DNA of 64,000 nt from Noviherbaspirillum autotrophicum (GCF_000818395.1 NZ_JWJG01000028.1:546853-610852), one strand, 5' to 3'; positions 35,287 through 44,859 are shown, counted from the stretch's first letter. Notes: generated from the letters alone by a model not told the origin. Translations and numbers: made by a program.

Positions 35287-38200
35287 CTAAGCCACCGCCA
35301 GTCCGGTGCGGCTGCGGTACCAGTCCTCGAATTCATCGCCGGCCACCGGCTGGCAGACATAAAAGCCCTGGATCGCCGTGCAGTGGCGCGCATGCAGCGA
35401 CTCCAGCTCGACTTGCGATTCGATACCTTCGGCGATCACCTGCAGGCCCAGTTCCTGGCCCAGGTTGATGATGGCGGCGGCGATCGCCATGTTGCCGCGA
35501 TCGATGTTGAGCTCGTGGATGAAGTCCTTGTCGATCTTGATCGCATCCACCGGCAGGCGCTTCAGGTGCGACAGGCTCGAATAGCCCTTGCCGAAATCGT
35601 CGAGCACCACGTGCACGCCTAGCTGGCGCAGCGCGTGCAGCGCATCGACCACCGCTTCGGCGTTCTTGACCAGCACGTTCTCGGGGATTTCCAGCTGCAG
35701 GCAGTCCGGATCGATCCCGGTATCGGCCATCGCCTTGGCCACCGTGGCGCGAAAGCCGGCCTGCCGGAACTGCGCCGGCGACACGTTGACCGACATGGTG
35801 AGCGCGTCGAGCCCGTTGGCCTGCCAGGCGCGCTGCTGGCGGCAGGCCTCGTGCAGTGCCCATTCCCCCAGCTGGTGGATGATGCCGGTATATTCCGCAA
35901 CCGGGATGAACTGATCGGGTGCCACCCCGGCGCCCGGCCAGCGCAACAGGGCCTCGGCCCCGATCACGGCCCCCGAGTCGAGGTCGACGATCGGCTGATA
36001 ATGGAGCCGGAATTCGTTTTGTCGCAGGCCGCCGCGCAGCCGGCTCTCCATGACCAGCGCCGATGCCGCGCGCTCGTTCAATTCCTGCGTGAAGAACTGA
36101 AAGTTGTCGCGCCCGCATTCCTTGGCGTGGTACATGGCGGCGTCGGCATTGCGCGTGAGCGTGAAGATATCGTTGCCGTCGGCCGGGAACATGGCAATGC
36201 CGATGCTCGACGACACCTGCAGCCGCAGCTCCTTGTAGGCGCACGGCTGGCCAAGCGAGGCGATGCATTGCGTCGCCACCCGTCCCGCGCCGCGCGGCCC
36301 ATCCACGTCGGCCAGCACAACCAGGAACTCGTCGCCGCCCAGGCGACCCACCATGTCCTCGGCCCGCACGCAGCTGCGCAGGCGACGCGCTACTTCGCGC
36401 AGCACGGCGTCGCCCGCGTCGTGGCCGTAGGTGTCGTTGATCGGCTTGAAGCGGTCCAGGTCGATGAACAGCACCGCGCTTTTCAGCCCGTCGCGCAGCG
36501 CCGAGGCCAGCGTGCGTTCACCGAAGGCATACGACAGCGCCCGGTTGGGCAGGCCGGTGAGGGTGTCGTGCTGGGCCAGGTGCAGCATTTCCTGTTCGGT
36601 TTGCTTGCGCGCGGTGATGTCGAGGCAGGTGCCGGCCACGTGGCGCGGTGCGCCCTGGGCATTGCGCTCCAGGATGCGCGCCCGCACCAGCATCCATTTC
36701 CAGTGCCCGTCGCCGGCGCGCATGCGCAGCTCCGTCTCGCCCGTGTCGCGCGTGCTGTGATCGACGTCGTGCAGCTGTTCGGTCAGGCGCTCGCGGTCGT
36801 CCGGATGGATCAATGCCAGCCAAAAGTCGAGATCGCGCCGCACCTTGTCTTGCGTCAGGCCGAGCGATGCGGGCAGCTTGTCGAGGTATTGCAGCGTGCG
36901 CCGGTCGCAATCGAGGTGCCACAGGTGCACGTCGGCGCCTTCCAGCGCCACGTCCAGATCCTGCTTGCTCTTGAGGACGGCTGCTTCCGCCTCCTTGCGC
37001 GCCGAGATGTCTTCGATGACGGCGATGGCGTATGCCGCTTCGCCATTCCTGTCGCGCACGCAGGAAATGCTGGCATCGACCCAGATCGTGTTGCCGTTGC
37101 GGCAGCGGTAGCGCTTCTCGACCAGGATGCTGTCGACTTCGCCGCGCAGCAGCTTGCGGTAGGGCTCGCGGCCGATCTCGATGTCGTCCGGATGGGTAAT
37201 GTCTTCGACGTTGCGGCTCGTCAGCTCTTCCGCCGAGTAGCCGATAATTTCGGTCATCTTGCGGTTGACGTACAACAGGCGCATGTCGGGCGCCATCAGC
37301 GCGATGCCGACCGCCGCATTGTCGTACACGGCGCGAAAACGCTGGTCGTACTGTGCCAGCTTATCTTCCGTGCGCTTGCGTTCGGTGATGTCGCGCACCA
37401 CGCCGGTGAACTTGCGCCGGCCCGCCACCAGCATTTCACTGACCATCAGCTCAATCGGAAACTGGGAGCCGTTCTTGCGTTGCGCCAGCAGTTCGCGGTT
37501 AATGCCGAGCACATGGCGTTCGCCGCTGCGCAGGTAGCGCGTCAGGTAGGCGTCGTGCTGTTCGCGGTGCGGCGACGGCATCAGGATGTTGACGTTGCGC
37601 CCGATCAGCTCGCCCACGCGGTAGCCGAAGGTCTGTTCCGTCACCGGGTTGACCCGTTCGATGATGCCTCTTTCATCGATCACGATCACGGCATCCTGCA
37701 TGGTCGACAGCATGGAACTGAGCAGCGCGCGTTCCTCGGCGGCGTGCTTGCTTTGTGAAATATCCTGCATCACGCTCACGAAGCCGACCAGCTGGCCGGC
37801 TTCGTGCAGCGCGGTCATGGTGGTGTAGACATAGCGTACCGTGCCGTCCTGCCGCATGCCCCAGTGCTCGCGCGCGACATGGTCGCTCTTGCGCGCCGCC
37901 TCCAGCATTTGCGCCGGCACGCCGGCCTGGACTTCTTCCTGCGCGAACAGCCGCTCGAACGAGGAATCGATGATCGCTTCTGTCGGATAGCCCAGGATTT
38001 GCTGCGCGCCGGTATTCCAGCTGACGATCCGGCCGTCGGGCGTCAGCCTGAAAATCGCATAGTCGCGCACCGTCTGTACCAGCAGGCGCAGGTTGTCCTC
38101 GATGTGCGCCAGCTCCAAGCGGCGACGCATGCGCGTGGTGTCGTAGCGGTCGAGCGCCATCGCCTGCACCCACATGAAGACCGACAGCAGCAGCGCGCTG

Positions 38201-38928
38201 CCCGCCGCCGCCACCGCCAGGCCGAAGGCCGTGCCGAAGAGGGTGTGCTGCTGCCACTGGTAGGTCAGCCACGAGGCCAGAACGGGAATGGCGATGGCCG
38301 GCGAGAACAGGCGGCGCGCCATGACGCCGCCGGCGTTGGGACTTGCCAGCACCCGCATGAGGCCGGCCTCCGGACGCGCGCACAGGATGGCCAGCGACAG
38401 CAGCAGCAGCAGGGCGGACACGCCGATGGTCATCGGCATGTTGTGGTCGACCTGAATCAGCGTGGTTACGCCGAACACATGGCCGACCATGGCCAGCACC
38501 GACGCGCCCAGGCTGACTACGGCGAAGATCTGGGCGGTCAGCAGGCTCGCAGGGCGGCCGGGCAGCAGCAGGATCGCCAGCGACAGCAGCGCGAGCGCCA
38601 CCGCCGTATTGGGCGGCATGATGACTATCGCCACCGTCGCCTGCGGCGTGCCGATGGACAGGTAGTAGGCAAGGGTCAGCAGCGCGATGCTCAGCACGGC
38701 CGCGGCCAGGCCGTTGGCAAAGGAGATGGCGCGGTCGTTGTGATGCCTCAGGTAAATTGCGCCGCCGCACAGCATGAAGCACACGCTGGCCACGATATGG
38801 GGAAATTGCGGTTGGAGCGCGGTGCCGAAAAAATAGAGGCGGGCAAGAGCGATACTTGCCCCAAGCAATGACGTAACGCCGGCAAAGACCTTCGACAGCC
38901 GTTTGAGCTGACCAACGAGAATGTACAT
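35287..38928 (-). CDS. membrane PAS-GGDEF-EAL c-di-GMP enzyme
   Basis: 1213 residues from ATG 38928; an upstream extension lacks membrane character. Residues ~10-250 hold about eight hydrophobic segments (a MASE-like sensor). Four PAS/PAC domains follow (about 265-385, 395-505, 515-635, 640-765), then GGDEF and EAL. The cyclase site reads GGDEF (854-858), with an inhibitory RxxD (Arg845-Asp848) at the right distance. The EAL half has EALLRW, NVSP, EIPE, DDFGKGYSSL, IDKDFI and AEGIE, so both activities look intact. No response-regulator domain. The signal may be light, redox or a ligand in the PAS pockets; that is speculation. Confidence 0.93.
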   Translation of the reverse strand: MYILVGQLKRLSKVFAGVTSLLGASIALARLYFFGTALQPQFPHIVASVCFMLCGGAIYLRHHNDRAISFANGLAAAVLSIALLTLAYYLSIGTPQATVAIVIMPPNTAVALALLSLAILLLPGRPASLLTAQIFAVVSLGASVLAMVGHVFGVTTLIQVDHNMPMTIGVSALLLLLSLAILCARPEAGLMRVLASPNAGGVMARRLFSPAIAIPVLASWLTYQWQQHTLFGTAFGLAVAAAGSALLLSVFMWVQAMALDRYDTTRMRRRLELAHIEDNLRLLVQTVRDYAIFRLTPDGRIVSWNTGAQQILGYPTEAIIDSSFERLFAQEEVQAGVPAQMLEAARKSDHVAREHWGMRQDGTVRYVYTTMTALHEAGQLVGFVSVMQDISQSKHAAEERALLSSMLSTMQDAVIVIDERGIIERVNPVTEQTFGYRVGELIGRNVNILMPSPHREQHDAYLTRYLRSGERHVLGINRELLAQRKNGSQFPIELMVSEMLVAGRRKFTGVVRDITERKRTEDKLAQYDQRFRAVYDNAAVGIALMAPDMRLLYVNRKMTEIIGYSAEELTSRNVEDITHPDDIEIGREPYRKLLRGEVDSILVEKRYRCRNGNTIWVDASISCVRDRNGEAAYAIAVIEDISARKEAEAAVLKSKQDLDVALEGADVHLWHLDCDRRTLQYLDKLPASLGLTQDKVRRDLDFWLALIHPDDRERLTEQLHDVDHSTRDTGETELRMRAGDGHWKWMLVRARILERNAQGAPRHVAGTCLDITARKQTEQEMLHLAQHDTLTGLPNRALSYAFGERTLASALRDGLKSAVLFIDLDRFKPINDTYGHDAGDAVLREVARRLRSCVRAEDMVGRLGGDEFLVVLADVDGPRGAGRVATQCIASLGQPCAYKELRLQVSSSIGIAMFPADGNDIFTLTRNADAAMYHAKECGRDNFQFFTQELNERAASALVMESRLRGGLRQNEFRLHYQPIVDLDSGAVIGAEALLRWPGAGVAPDQFIPVAEYTGIIHQLGEWALHEACRQQRAWQANGLDALTMSVNVSPAQFRQAGFRATVAKAMADTGIDPDCLQLEIPENVLVKNAEAVVDALHALRQLGVHVVLDDFGKGYSSLSHLKRLPVDAIKIDKDFIHELNIDRGNMAIAAAIINLGQELGLQVIAEGIESQVELESLHARHCTAIQGFYVCQPVAGDEFEDWYRSRTGLAVA

Positions 38929-39116
38929 AAAGATAGATGCGGCTCCGCCACGACCGTTACCGGCAGCGCAGGCGCTCACGGTCCAAGTGGATTGGAATAC
39001 GCGCAATAGCGCGAGGTTCCGTTCATGCGTCGGGATAGTGCCGCTGCAACACCGATATGCCGGGAATTTTTGCCGCACGGCGCGTTCGAACAGTTTTGAG
39101 GATGAAGGGGAGCGCG

Positions 39117-39398
39117 ATGAAAACTACATTGAAGCAACATCAGATCAGGACCAAACGGCCGACCGGGGAAAGCAGTCCGACCCCGCGCATGCCGCACGAA
39201 CGTGATGAATCGGACGATAGTCAGGAAAGCACAGGGAATACCACCGGGCACGATGTTGCAGGGCGAACCGATATGAAGCAGGCCTATGACGACTTGCAAA
39301 ACGGCCAGGTCGATACCGATCTGCGGGAAACCGGCGGGGTTGACGAAGTGGTGAACGACCGCCCCGGACAGTCTCCGGATAAGGTGGTAAAGAAATGA
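39117..39398 (+). CDS. small hydrophilic protein of unknown function
   Basis: 93 residues from ATG 39117, preceded by GAGGATGAAGGGGA. The chain is almost without hydrophobic residues, rich in Asp, Thr, Gln, Gly and Lys, and probably disordered. The second half (DMKQAYDDLQNGQVDTDLRETGG...VVNDRPGQSPDKVVKK) looks more constrained than the first. It is divergent from the GGDEF/EAL gene (188 bp) and abuts the other cyclase gene stop to stop. No function can be assigned; a stress-induced or accessory protein is one idea. Confidence 0.7.
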   Translation: MKTTLKQHQIRTKRPTGESSPTPRMPHERDESDDSQESTGNTTGHDVAGRTDMKQAYDDLQNGQVDTDLRETGGVDEVVNDRPGQSPDKVVKK

Positions 39399-41072
39399 TC
39401 AGGCCACATTGAACATGCCTGCCTCCTGCTCTACGCGGTTGCGACCGTTTCCCTTGGCACGATAGAGCGCAGCATCGGCTCGGCTGATCGCGGCGCCGGC
39501 GCTGGCGTCGCCCGGCTCGAGTGCGGCTATGCCAATGCTGATAGTCGCCACAATGGGCCTGCCTTCGTGCACCACTGGCGTGTCTGCAACCCTTTGCCGC
39601 AGCCGCTCGGCGAACGCGCGCGCACCGGCGGCGTCGGCGCCGGGCAAAATGAGTGCGAATTCCTCGCCACCCAGGCGCCCCGCCATATCGTTCTTGCGCA
39701 GACTGTCACGCATCAGACGCGTTACATGCCGCAGCACCGCGTCGCCCGCGGCATGGCCGTATCCGTCGTTGATGCGCTTGAAATGATCCAGGTCCAGCAT
39801 CAGCACTATCGCAGATTGCATCACTTGCCGCTGTAACTGGGCCAGCGATTCCTCCATGCGGGCGAGGAAATGGCGCCGGTTCGGCAAGCCGGTCAGGCTG
39901 TCGGTCGTCGCCATTTCTCGCAGCTCGGTTTCCATCCGCTTACGCGCGGTAATGTCGCGCACCATGCCCAGCGCATGCATGCAGCCATGCAGTTGCACGA
40001 TGGAGATTGACAGTTCGATCGGGAATTCTTCGCCATTCTTGCGCAATGCGGTAACTTCTACCGTGCGCCCTATCATCGGCCCGCTGCCGGACGCGCAGAA
40101 TTGCGCAAAGCCGCGCCGGATCTCGTCGCGATAGCGCGGCGCAGCCAGCAGGTCGTGCATGTTCCTGCCCAGTGTCTCGTCCTCCGCATAACCGAACATC
40201 GCGCTGGCAGCGGGGTTCCAGTAGACGATGGCTTCCCTCTGGTCGATGATGAGAATCGCGTCCTTGGCCGAGGTACTGATCGAACGGAAGCGCTCCTCGC
40301 TTTCTGCCAGCTCCTCCGTTTTTTTCTGCAGGTCCCGGGTGCGCTGCCGCACCTGCTCTTCCAGCATTTCCCGGTGCTCCCGTAATTCTTCGGTGGTGGC
40401 TTGCAGTTTGCCGACCACGTTGCGCAGATGGCGCGCAAACGGCTGAAAGATGAAGGCTGCTTCCATCACCAGCAACAGCAGCGTCACCAGCCAGACGACA
40501 GTTTCGGCACTCTCGAGGCGGCGGATAGCGCGTTCGCCTTCCGCCTGGTACTGTCGCACCATCTTGTCGAGCGCGGCCACCAGCGGGCCTGGCGCCCTCG
40601 TCATGATGTAGCGCAGCTGCGGGTTGTCCAGGGTCAGGTCCTCGTCGCGTGTCTGCAGCAGCGCCTGCACGGCCGCCAGATAGGCGCGCACCTGACTATC
40701 GAGCGCGTCCGGGCCGTCGAAATACATCGCGTGCACGGTGCGCGACATCTCGCCCGGCAGGCCCAGGTCGCGGTCGCCGCGGATCAGGCCCAGATGCGAG
40801 CGCTGCATCAAAGCGGCCGCTTCCCTGAGCCGGCTGCGCACCTCTTGACGCTGTTGTCGCGGCGTGTGCAGCAGCAGCGACGAAAACAGTGCGGTGCGCT
40901 GGCTCAGCATGCGCTGCCGGCCGCTGATATTGACCACGGCGGCGGTGCTCTTCTGTTCGGAAATGACTAGGTGCAGGCTCAGCCATGCGGCGGTGGTCAG
41001 CATCGCGACCAGCGTCAGCGCGACAATGTAGCGCCAGGTCAGCGCACGAGCTATGAGTAACTCCGAAGGCAT
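39399..41072 (-). CDS. PilJ-N/PAS/GGDEF diguanylate cyclase
   Basis: 557 residues. A membrane segment at about 13-35, then a periplasmic domain opening with VVNISGRQRMLSQRTALFSSLLL, the type IV pili methyl-accepting-chemotaxis (PilJ) N-domain. A second membrane segment lies at ~192-213, then a coiled coil (TEELREHREMLEEQVRQRTRDLQKKTEELAE), one PAS/PAC domain and a GGDEF domain. The active site is GGEEF, with an RxxD inhibitory site (RKND) five residues before it. TDSLTGLPNRRHF opens the cyclase. No EAL domain. It would make c-di-GMP in response to a periplasmic signal; the stop codon directly abuts that of the small gene. Confidence 0.92.
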   Translation of the reverse strand: MPSELLIARALTWRYIVALTLVAMLTTAAWLSLHLVISEQKSTAAVVNISGRQRMLSQRTALFSSLLLHTPRQQRQEVRSRLREAAALMQRSHLGLIRGDRDLGLPGEMSRTVHAMYFDGPDALDSQVRAYLAAVQALLQTRDEDLTLDNPQLRYIMTRAPGPLVAALDKMVRQYQAEGERAIRRLESAETVVWLVTLLLLVMEAAFIFQPFARHLRNVVGKLQATTEELREHREMLEEQVRQRTRDLQKKTEELAESEERFRSISTSAKDAILIIDQREAIVYWNPAASAMFGYAEDETLGRNMHDLLAAPRYRDEIRRGFAQFCASGSGPMIGRTVEVTALRKNGEEFPIELSISIVQLHGCMHALGMVRDITARKRMETELREMATTDSLTGLPNRRHFLARMEESLAQLQRQVMQSAIVLMLDLDHFKRINDGYGHAAGDAVLRHVTRLMRDSLRKNDMAGRLGGEEFALILPGADAAGARAFAERLRQRVADTPVVHEGRPIVATISIGIAALEPGDASAGAAISRADAALYRAKGNGRNRVEQEAGMFNVA

Positions 41073-41230
41073 AGTTTCCGTAAAGCAAATGTCGGGCCAA
41101 ACGGAGAACGGCAGGACGTGCTTTGTTAACAGATCTTGTCGAGCTGTAACGATAGGCGTGTCTTCCCGAAAACAGGAAGAAATTCCGGATTCTGGAAAAA
41201 GAATACGCTGCTGTGGGGGCGGGTAGCATT

Positions 41231-41252
41231 TCTCCGGGGGCTATCCCGGAGA
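41231..41252 (-). terminator. hairpin after the PaaK-like gene
   Basis: TCTCCGGG pairs with CCCGGAGA (8 bp) around a 6-base loop, 14 bases past the minus-strand stop at 41267. The following minus-strand bases are not T-rich. The rest of the 194-bp spacer up to the cyclase start holds a second short stem (TCTTCC/GGAAGA, 41161-41180) and no gene. Confidence 0.5.
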
Positions 41253-41266
41253 AGGATGGCTACTGT

Positions 41267-42514
41267 TTACTCGTAGCGACGCGTATCCTCAATCACCTTG
41301 CCATCGTTCGGCAGGCTGCCCGGCGCCACCAGCTTGACGTCGCCGCGCAGCTTGGTGATGTCGCGGATGGTATCGGTGATCGCTTCAGCCGACACGGCCG
41401 CAGCCGACGCCACTTCGCAGTGCAGCGTCATGATGTCGTTGGCCATTTCCCCCGACACGACCAGGCGCGCCTTGAGGATCGCCGGATGCCGCTTGGCCAC
41501 TTCCGCCACCTGCGATGGATGGACGAACATGGCGCGCACCTTGGTGGTCTGATCGGCCCGCCCCATCCAGCCGCGGATGCGCATGTTGGTGCGACCGCAC
41601 GGCGAGATGCCGGGCAGTACCGCGGACAGGTCGCCGGTGGCAAAACGCAGTAGCGGATAGTCCGGATTGAACGACGTGATCACGACTTCGCCGACTTCGC
41701 CTTCGGCGACCGGGTCGCCGGTGCCGGGGCGTACGATTTCCAGGATCAAGTCTTCATCGAGCACCATGCCCGGATTCACTTCGCCGCCGGTCTGCGTCTC
41801 GTATGCAATGTTGCCGATATCGGCTGAACCATACATTTGCAGCACATGCCGCACGCCATGGTCCTGCAGCCATTTGCGCAAGGAGGGCGGCAGCGCCTCA
41901 GCGCCGACCACGGCGCGCTGCACGCTGCTGATATCGGCATGCATTTCGCGCGCCTTTTCGATGATGATTTTGAGAAAGGACGGCGTGCCGATATAGGCAT
42001 CGGGTTTCAAGGCAGCCATTGCCTGCACCTGCATCTCGGTCTGGCCGATGCCGGCCGGGATGACGGCGCAGCCGAGGCGCGCGGCGCCGCCCTCGACCAT
42101 GAAGGCGGCCGGCGTGAAGTGATACGAAAAGCAGTTTTGCACCACATTGCCGGCACGCAGGCCCACGGCGGCCATCGGCCGCGCAAAGCGCCACCAGTCG
42201 ATGCCCTGGCCTTCCGGGTCGAAGATCGGGCCGGGCGACATGAACAGACGGCGCAGCGCGCCCACCGGTGTCGCATTGAGCCCGCCGAACGGCATGCTTT
42301 CCTGCTGTAATTCCTTCAGGTCCGACTTGCGCGTGACCGGCAAGTGCGCCAGCGCGGCGCGCGAGGTGATGGCGCGCGGATCGACGCCGGCCAGGATGCG
42401 CGCCCAGCCGGGAGCGGATTGGGCGCGCGTCACCAGCTGCGGCAGGCGCATCATCAGGTCGGCTTCGCGCAGTTGCGGGTCGCGGGTTTCCAGCGAATCG
42501 AGATGGTCGGTCAT
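41267..42514 (-). CDS. phenylacetate-CoA-ligase-like adenylate-forming enzyme
   Basis: 415 residues from ATG 42514 (MTDHLDSLETRDPQ). PaaK-type features: short chain, LVTRAQSAPGWARIL at the start, then a region FMSPGPIFDPEGQGIDWWRF in place of the canonical SSGTTG loop, LQMYGSADIGNIAYET and RIRGWMGRADQTTKVRAMFVHPSQVAEVAKRHP. The usual TSGTTG nucleotide loop is not obvious, and a PG-rich segment takes its place, which I recall as a feature of this subgroup. Last gene of the acs-livGHMKF operon. Likely activates an aromatic or related acid imported by the transporter. Confidence 0.82.
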   Translation of the reverse strand: MTDHLDSLETRDPQLREADLMMRLPQLVTRAQSAPGWARILAGVDPRAITSRAALAHLPVTRKSDLKELQQESMPFGGLNATPVGALRRLFMSPGPIFDPEGQGIDWWRFARPMAAVGLRAGNVVQNCFSYHFTPAAFMVEGGAARLGCAVIPAGIGQTEMQVQAMAALKPDAYIGTPSFLKIIIEKAREMHADISSVQRAVVGAEALPPSLRKWLQDHGVRHVLQMYGSADIGNIAYETQTGGEVNPGMVLDEDLILEIVRPGTGDPVAEGEVGEVVITSFNPDYPLLRFATGDLSAVLPGISPCGRTNMRIRGWMGRADQTTKVRAMFVHPSQVAEVAKRHPAILKARLVVSGEMANDIMTLHCEVASAAAVSAEAITDTIRDITKLRGDVKLVAPGSLPNDGKVIEDTRRYE

Positions 42515-42591
42515 GGCAGGTCCGTCAAAGTAGGGGAGGCCGTGCGCACCGCGTGGTGCGCTCGTCGTGCAAGCAGTCGGGGCAGCCGCTA

Positions 42592-43437
42592 TCAAGCCAG
42601 CCAGCGTTTGCGGCGGCGATAGAACTTCATGTCGCGGAAGCTCTTTCGCTCGGCGCCGGACACGCCCAGGTAGAATTCCTTCACGTCTTCATTGGTCGCC
42701 AGATCCTGCGCCGCGCCTTCCATCACGACCCGGCCGTTTTCCAGGATGTAGCCGAAGTCCGCATAGCGCAGCGCCACCATCGTGTTCTGTTCGGCCACCA
42801 GGAAAGACACGTTTTCCTTGCTGTTCAAGTCCTTGACGATCTCGAAAATCTCTTCGACGATCTGCGGCGCCAGGCCCATAGATGGTTCGTCGAGCAGGAT
42901 CATCGATGGTTTGGCCATCAGTGAGCGGCCGATCGCGCACATCTGCTGCTCGCCGCCGGAGGTGTAGCCGGCCTGCGAATTGCGGCGCTCCTTCAGGCGT
43001 GGGAAATAGTGGTAGACCTTTTCCAGCGCTTCCTTCAGGTCGGCGCGCGACAAACTGCGCGTATAGGCGCCGGTCAAGAGGTTTTCCTCGACCGTCAGGT
43101 GGCCGAAGCAGTGGCGGCCTTCCATCACCTGCGACAGGCCGCGCTTGACCAGTTCGTTGGGCGTGAGCTGATCGACGCGCTCGCCCTTGAATTCGACGCT
43201 GCCCTTGGTGACGTCGCCGCGCTCGCCGCGCAAGAGCGTCGAAATCGATTTCATCGTGGTTGACTTGCCGGCGCCATTGGCGCCCAACAAGGCGACGATC
43301 TTGCCCTGCGGGACTTGCAGCGACACGCCTTTCAGCACCAGGATCACGTGGTCATAGATGACCTCGATGTTGTTGACGGAAAGATAGGGGCGTCCGGCCT
43401 GAAGCGGAGCGGTGTTAGTTGCGGATGAAAAACTCAT
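42592..43437 (-). CDS. livF: branched-chain-type ABC transporter ATPase (LivF-like)
   Basis: 281 residues. Walker A GANGAGKSTTMKSIS, signature SGGEQQMCAIGRSL and Walker B ILLDEPSMGLAPQ define the LivF subfamily. Its 30-residue C-terminal extension (ERKSFRDMKFYRRRKRWLA) is basic and longer than usual. Energises import together with LivG. Separated from livK by 72 bases containing an 8-bp hairpin, and from the PaaK-like gene by 77 bases. Confidence 0.92.
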   Translation of the reverse strand: MSFSSATNTAPLQAGRPYLSVNNIEVIYDHVILVLKGVSLQVPQGKIVALLGANGAGKSTTMKSISTLLRGERGDVTKGSVEFKGERVDQLTPNELVKRGLSQVMEGRHCFGHLTVEENLLTGAYTRSLSRADLKEALEKVYHYFPRLKERRNSQAGYTSGGEQQMCAIGRSLMAKPSMILLDEPSMGLAPQIVEEIFEIVKDLNSKENVSFLVAEQNTMVALRYADFGYILENGRVVMEGAAQDLATNEDVKEFYLGVSGAERKSFRDMKFYRRRKRWLA

Positions 43438-43465
43438 GTCAGTAATCCGGAGCGCAGGTTGCCTT

Positions 43466-43486
43466 CCCTCCCCGGCAAGGGGAGGG
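43466..43486. repeat. CCCTCCCC/GGGGAGGG hairpin between livK and livF
   Basis: Perfect 8-bp stem (43466-43473, 43479-43486) with a 5-base loop in the operon spacer. It could protect livK mRNA and lower livF expression, a common way to make binding protein in excess. Same palindrome type as the other GAGGG hairpins of the window. Confidence 0.65.
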
Positions 43487-43509
43487 CGCTTTCGTGGAAC
43501 GGGAAGCGA

Positions 43510-44811
43510 TCAGCTGGCGCAAGCCGGCTTGATGTTCTTCTCCGTCGCATACTTCGCCGACGATTCCTCGAGCAGGCGGCGCGTGAGCGCCTTGTCGCCG
43601 GTGACCCAGTTCGGCGTGATCGGCACCCATTTGCTGCCGGTCCATTGCTGCACCTTCACCGCGCCCGAGCCTTCGTGGTCGTCGCACGAGGTCTTCACCG
43701 GCGGGAACATGCCGAGTGCGCCGAGCGCCTTCTGGCGCGCGTCATCCACGTTCAGGTTCTCGAAGCCCCAGCGCACCTGCTCGCCGGTCATGACCTTGCC
43801 CTTGCCGAATTTTTCCTGCGCCTTGCGGATCGCTTCGGTCCACAGGATCGCCGCCGTCACGCCGCGCATGTGGTAGACGGAACCGATGCGGCCCTTGTCG
43901 TCGAGGTTGCCGCGGCCGGCGTCATAGACTTTCTTGCGGATATCGTCGAGCACCGGATAGTTGCCCGGCGTGTTGAAGGTCATTGTGGTGTAGCCCTTGG
44001 CGGCATCGCCCGCCGGAATCGTGTCTTCTTCCGAGCCGGCCCACCATACGCCGAGAATCTTCTCGCGCGGGAAGCCGTTGCGCTGCGCGGTCTTCAATGC
44101 CACCGCATTCATCACGCCCCAGCCCCACAGAATCACGTAATCCGGCTTGGCCTGGCGGATCTGCAGCCATTGCGACTGTTGCTCGTTACCCGGATGCGCG
44201 ACCGGGATCTTGATCAGCTCGAAACCGTATTTCGCCGCTTCCGCGTCCAGCACCGGCATCGGCTCCTTGCCGAACGCCGAGTCGTGGTACAGGTGCACGA
44301 TCTTCTTGCCCTTGAGCTTTTCCACGCCGCCGTTCTGGCTGCCCAGATATGCGACCATCGCCGCCGCCTGGTTCCAGTAGCTGGTAATGAGCGGGAACAC
44401 GTACGGGAACACCTTGCCGTTGGCCGCGTCCGAGCGGCCATAGCCCAGTGTCGTCATCGGGATCTTGTCGGTCGCGACGCGGTCCAGGATGCCGTAGGCG
44501 ATACCGGTTGACAGCGGATCGACCAGCGCCGCGCCGCCGTTCTTCGCTTTCATGCGCTCGTAGCATTCGACGCCGCGCGACGCGTTGTATTCCGTCTCGC
44601 ATTCTTCCCATTTGATCTTCACGCCGTTGATGCCGCCGTTGGCATTGACCAGGTTGAAGTAATCGATGGCGCCGCCATAGAAGCCGGAGCCGCCCGCCGC
44701 ATAGGGACCGACGCGGTAGGACGGCAGCGGAATGTATTGTTCTTGTGCTGCCGCGATGCTGACGCTGCCGGCCAGGGCCGCGCCCAGCAGGACTGATTTG
44801 ATCAACTTCAT
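43510..44811 (-). CDS. livK: periplasmic binding protein of the Liv-type transporter
   Basis: 433 residues, about 60 longer than amino-acid-binding LivK. Signal peptide MKLIKSVLLGAALAGSVSIAAA, cut before QEQYIP. The type I periplasmic-binding fold is seen in YAAGGSGFYGGAIDYFNLVNANGGINGVKIKWEECETEYNASRGVECYERM and VILWGWGVMNAVALKTAQRNGF. The two Cys in ECETEYNASRGVEC may pair. Linked to acyl-CoA ligases at both ends of the operon, so it probably binds a carboxylic acid rather than leucine. livK is used here for the family only. Confidence 0.88.
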   Translation of the reverse strand: MKLIKSVLLGAALAGSVSIAAAQEQYIPLPSYRVGPYAAGGSGFYGGAIDYFNLVNANGGINGVKIKWEECETEYNASRGVECYERMKAKNGGAALVDPLSTGIAYGILDRVATDKIPMTTLGYGRSDAANGKVFPYVFPLITSYWNQAAAMVAYLGSQNGGVEKLKGKKIVHLYHDSAFGKEPMPVLDAEAAKYGFELIKIPVAHPGNEQQSQWLQIRQAKPDYVILWGWGVMNAVALKTAQRNGFPREKILGVWWAGSEEDTIPAGDAAKGYTTMTFNTPGNYPVLDDIRKKVYDAGRGNLDDKGRIGSVYHMRGVTAAILWTEAIRKAQEKFGKGKVMTGEQVRWGFENLNVDDARQKALGALGMFPPVKTSCDDHEGSGAVKVQQWTGSKWVPITPNWVTGDKALTRRLLEESSAKYATEKNIKPACAS

Positions 44812-44859
44812 GTGCTCCTCCTTGTTATAAACAGCAATGAGACAGTGAAAACGTTCTGA

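Noticed and set aside
35635-37758. 707-codon open frame opposite the GGDEF/EAL gene
   Set aside because: No recognisable domain and composition typical of an antisense frame; the minus-strand gene is certain.
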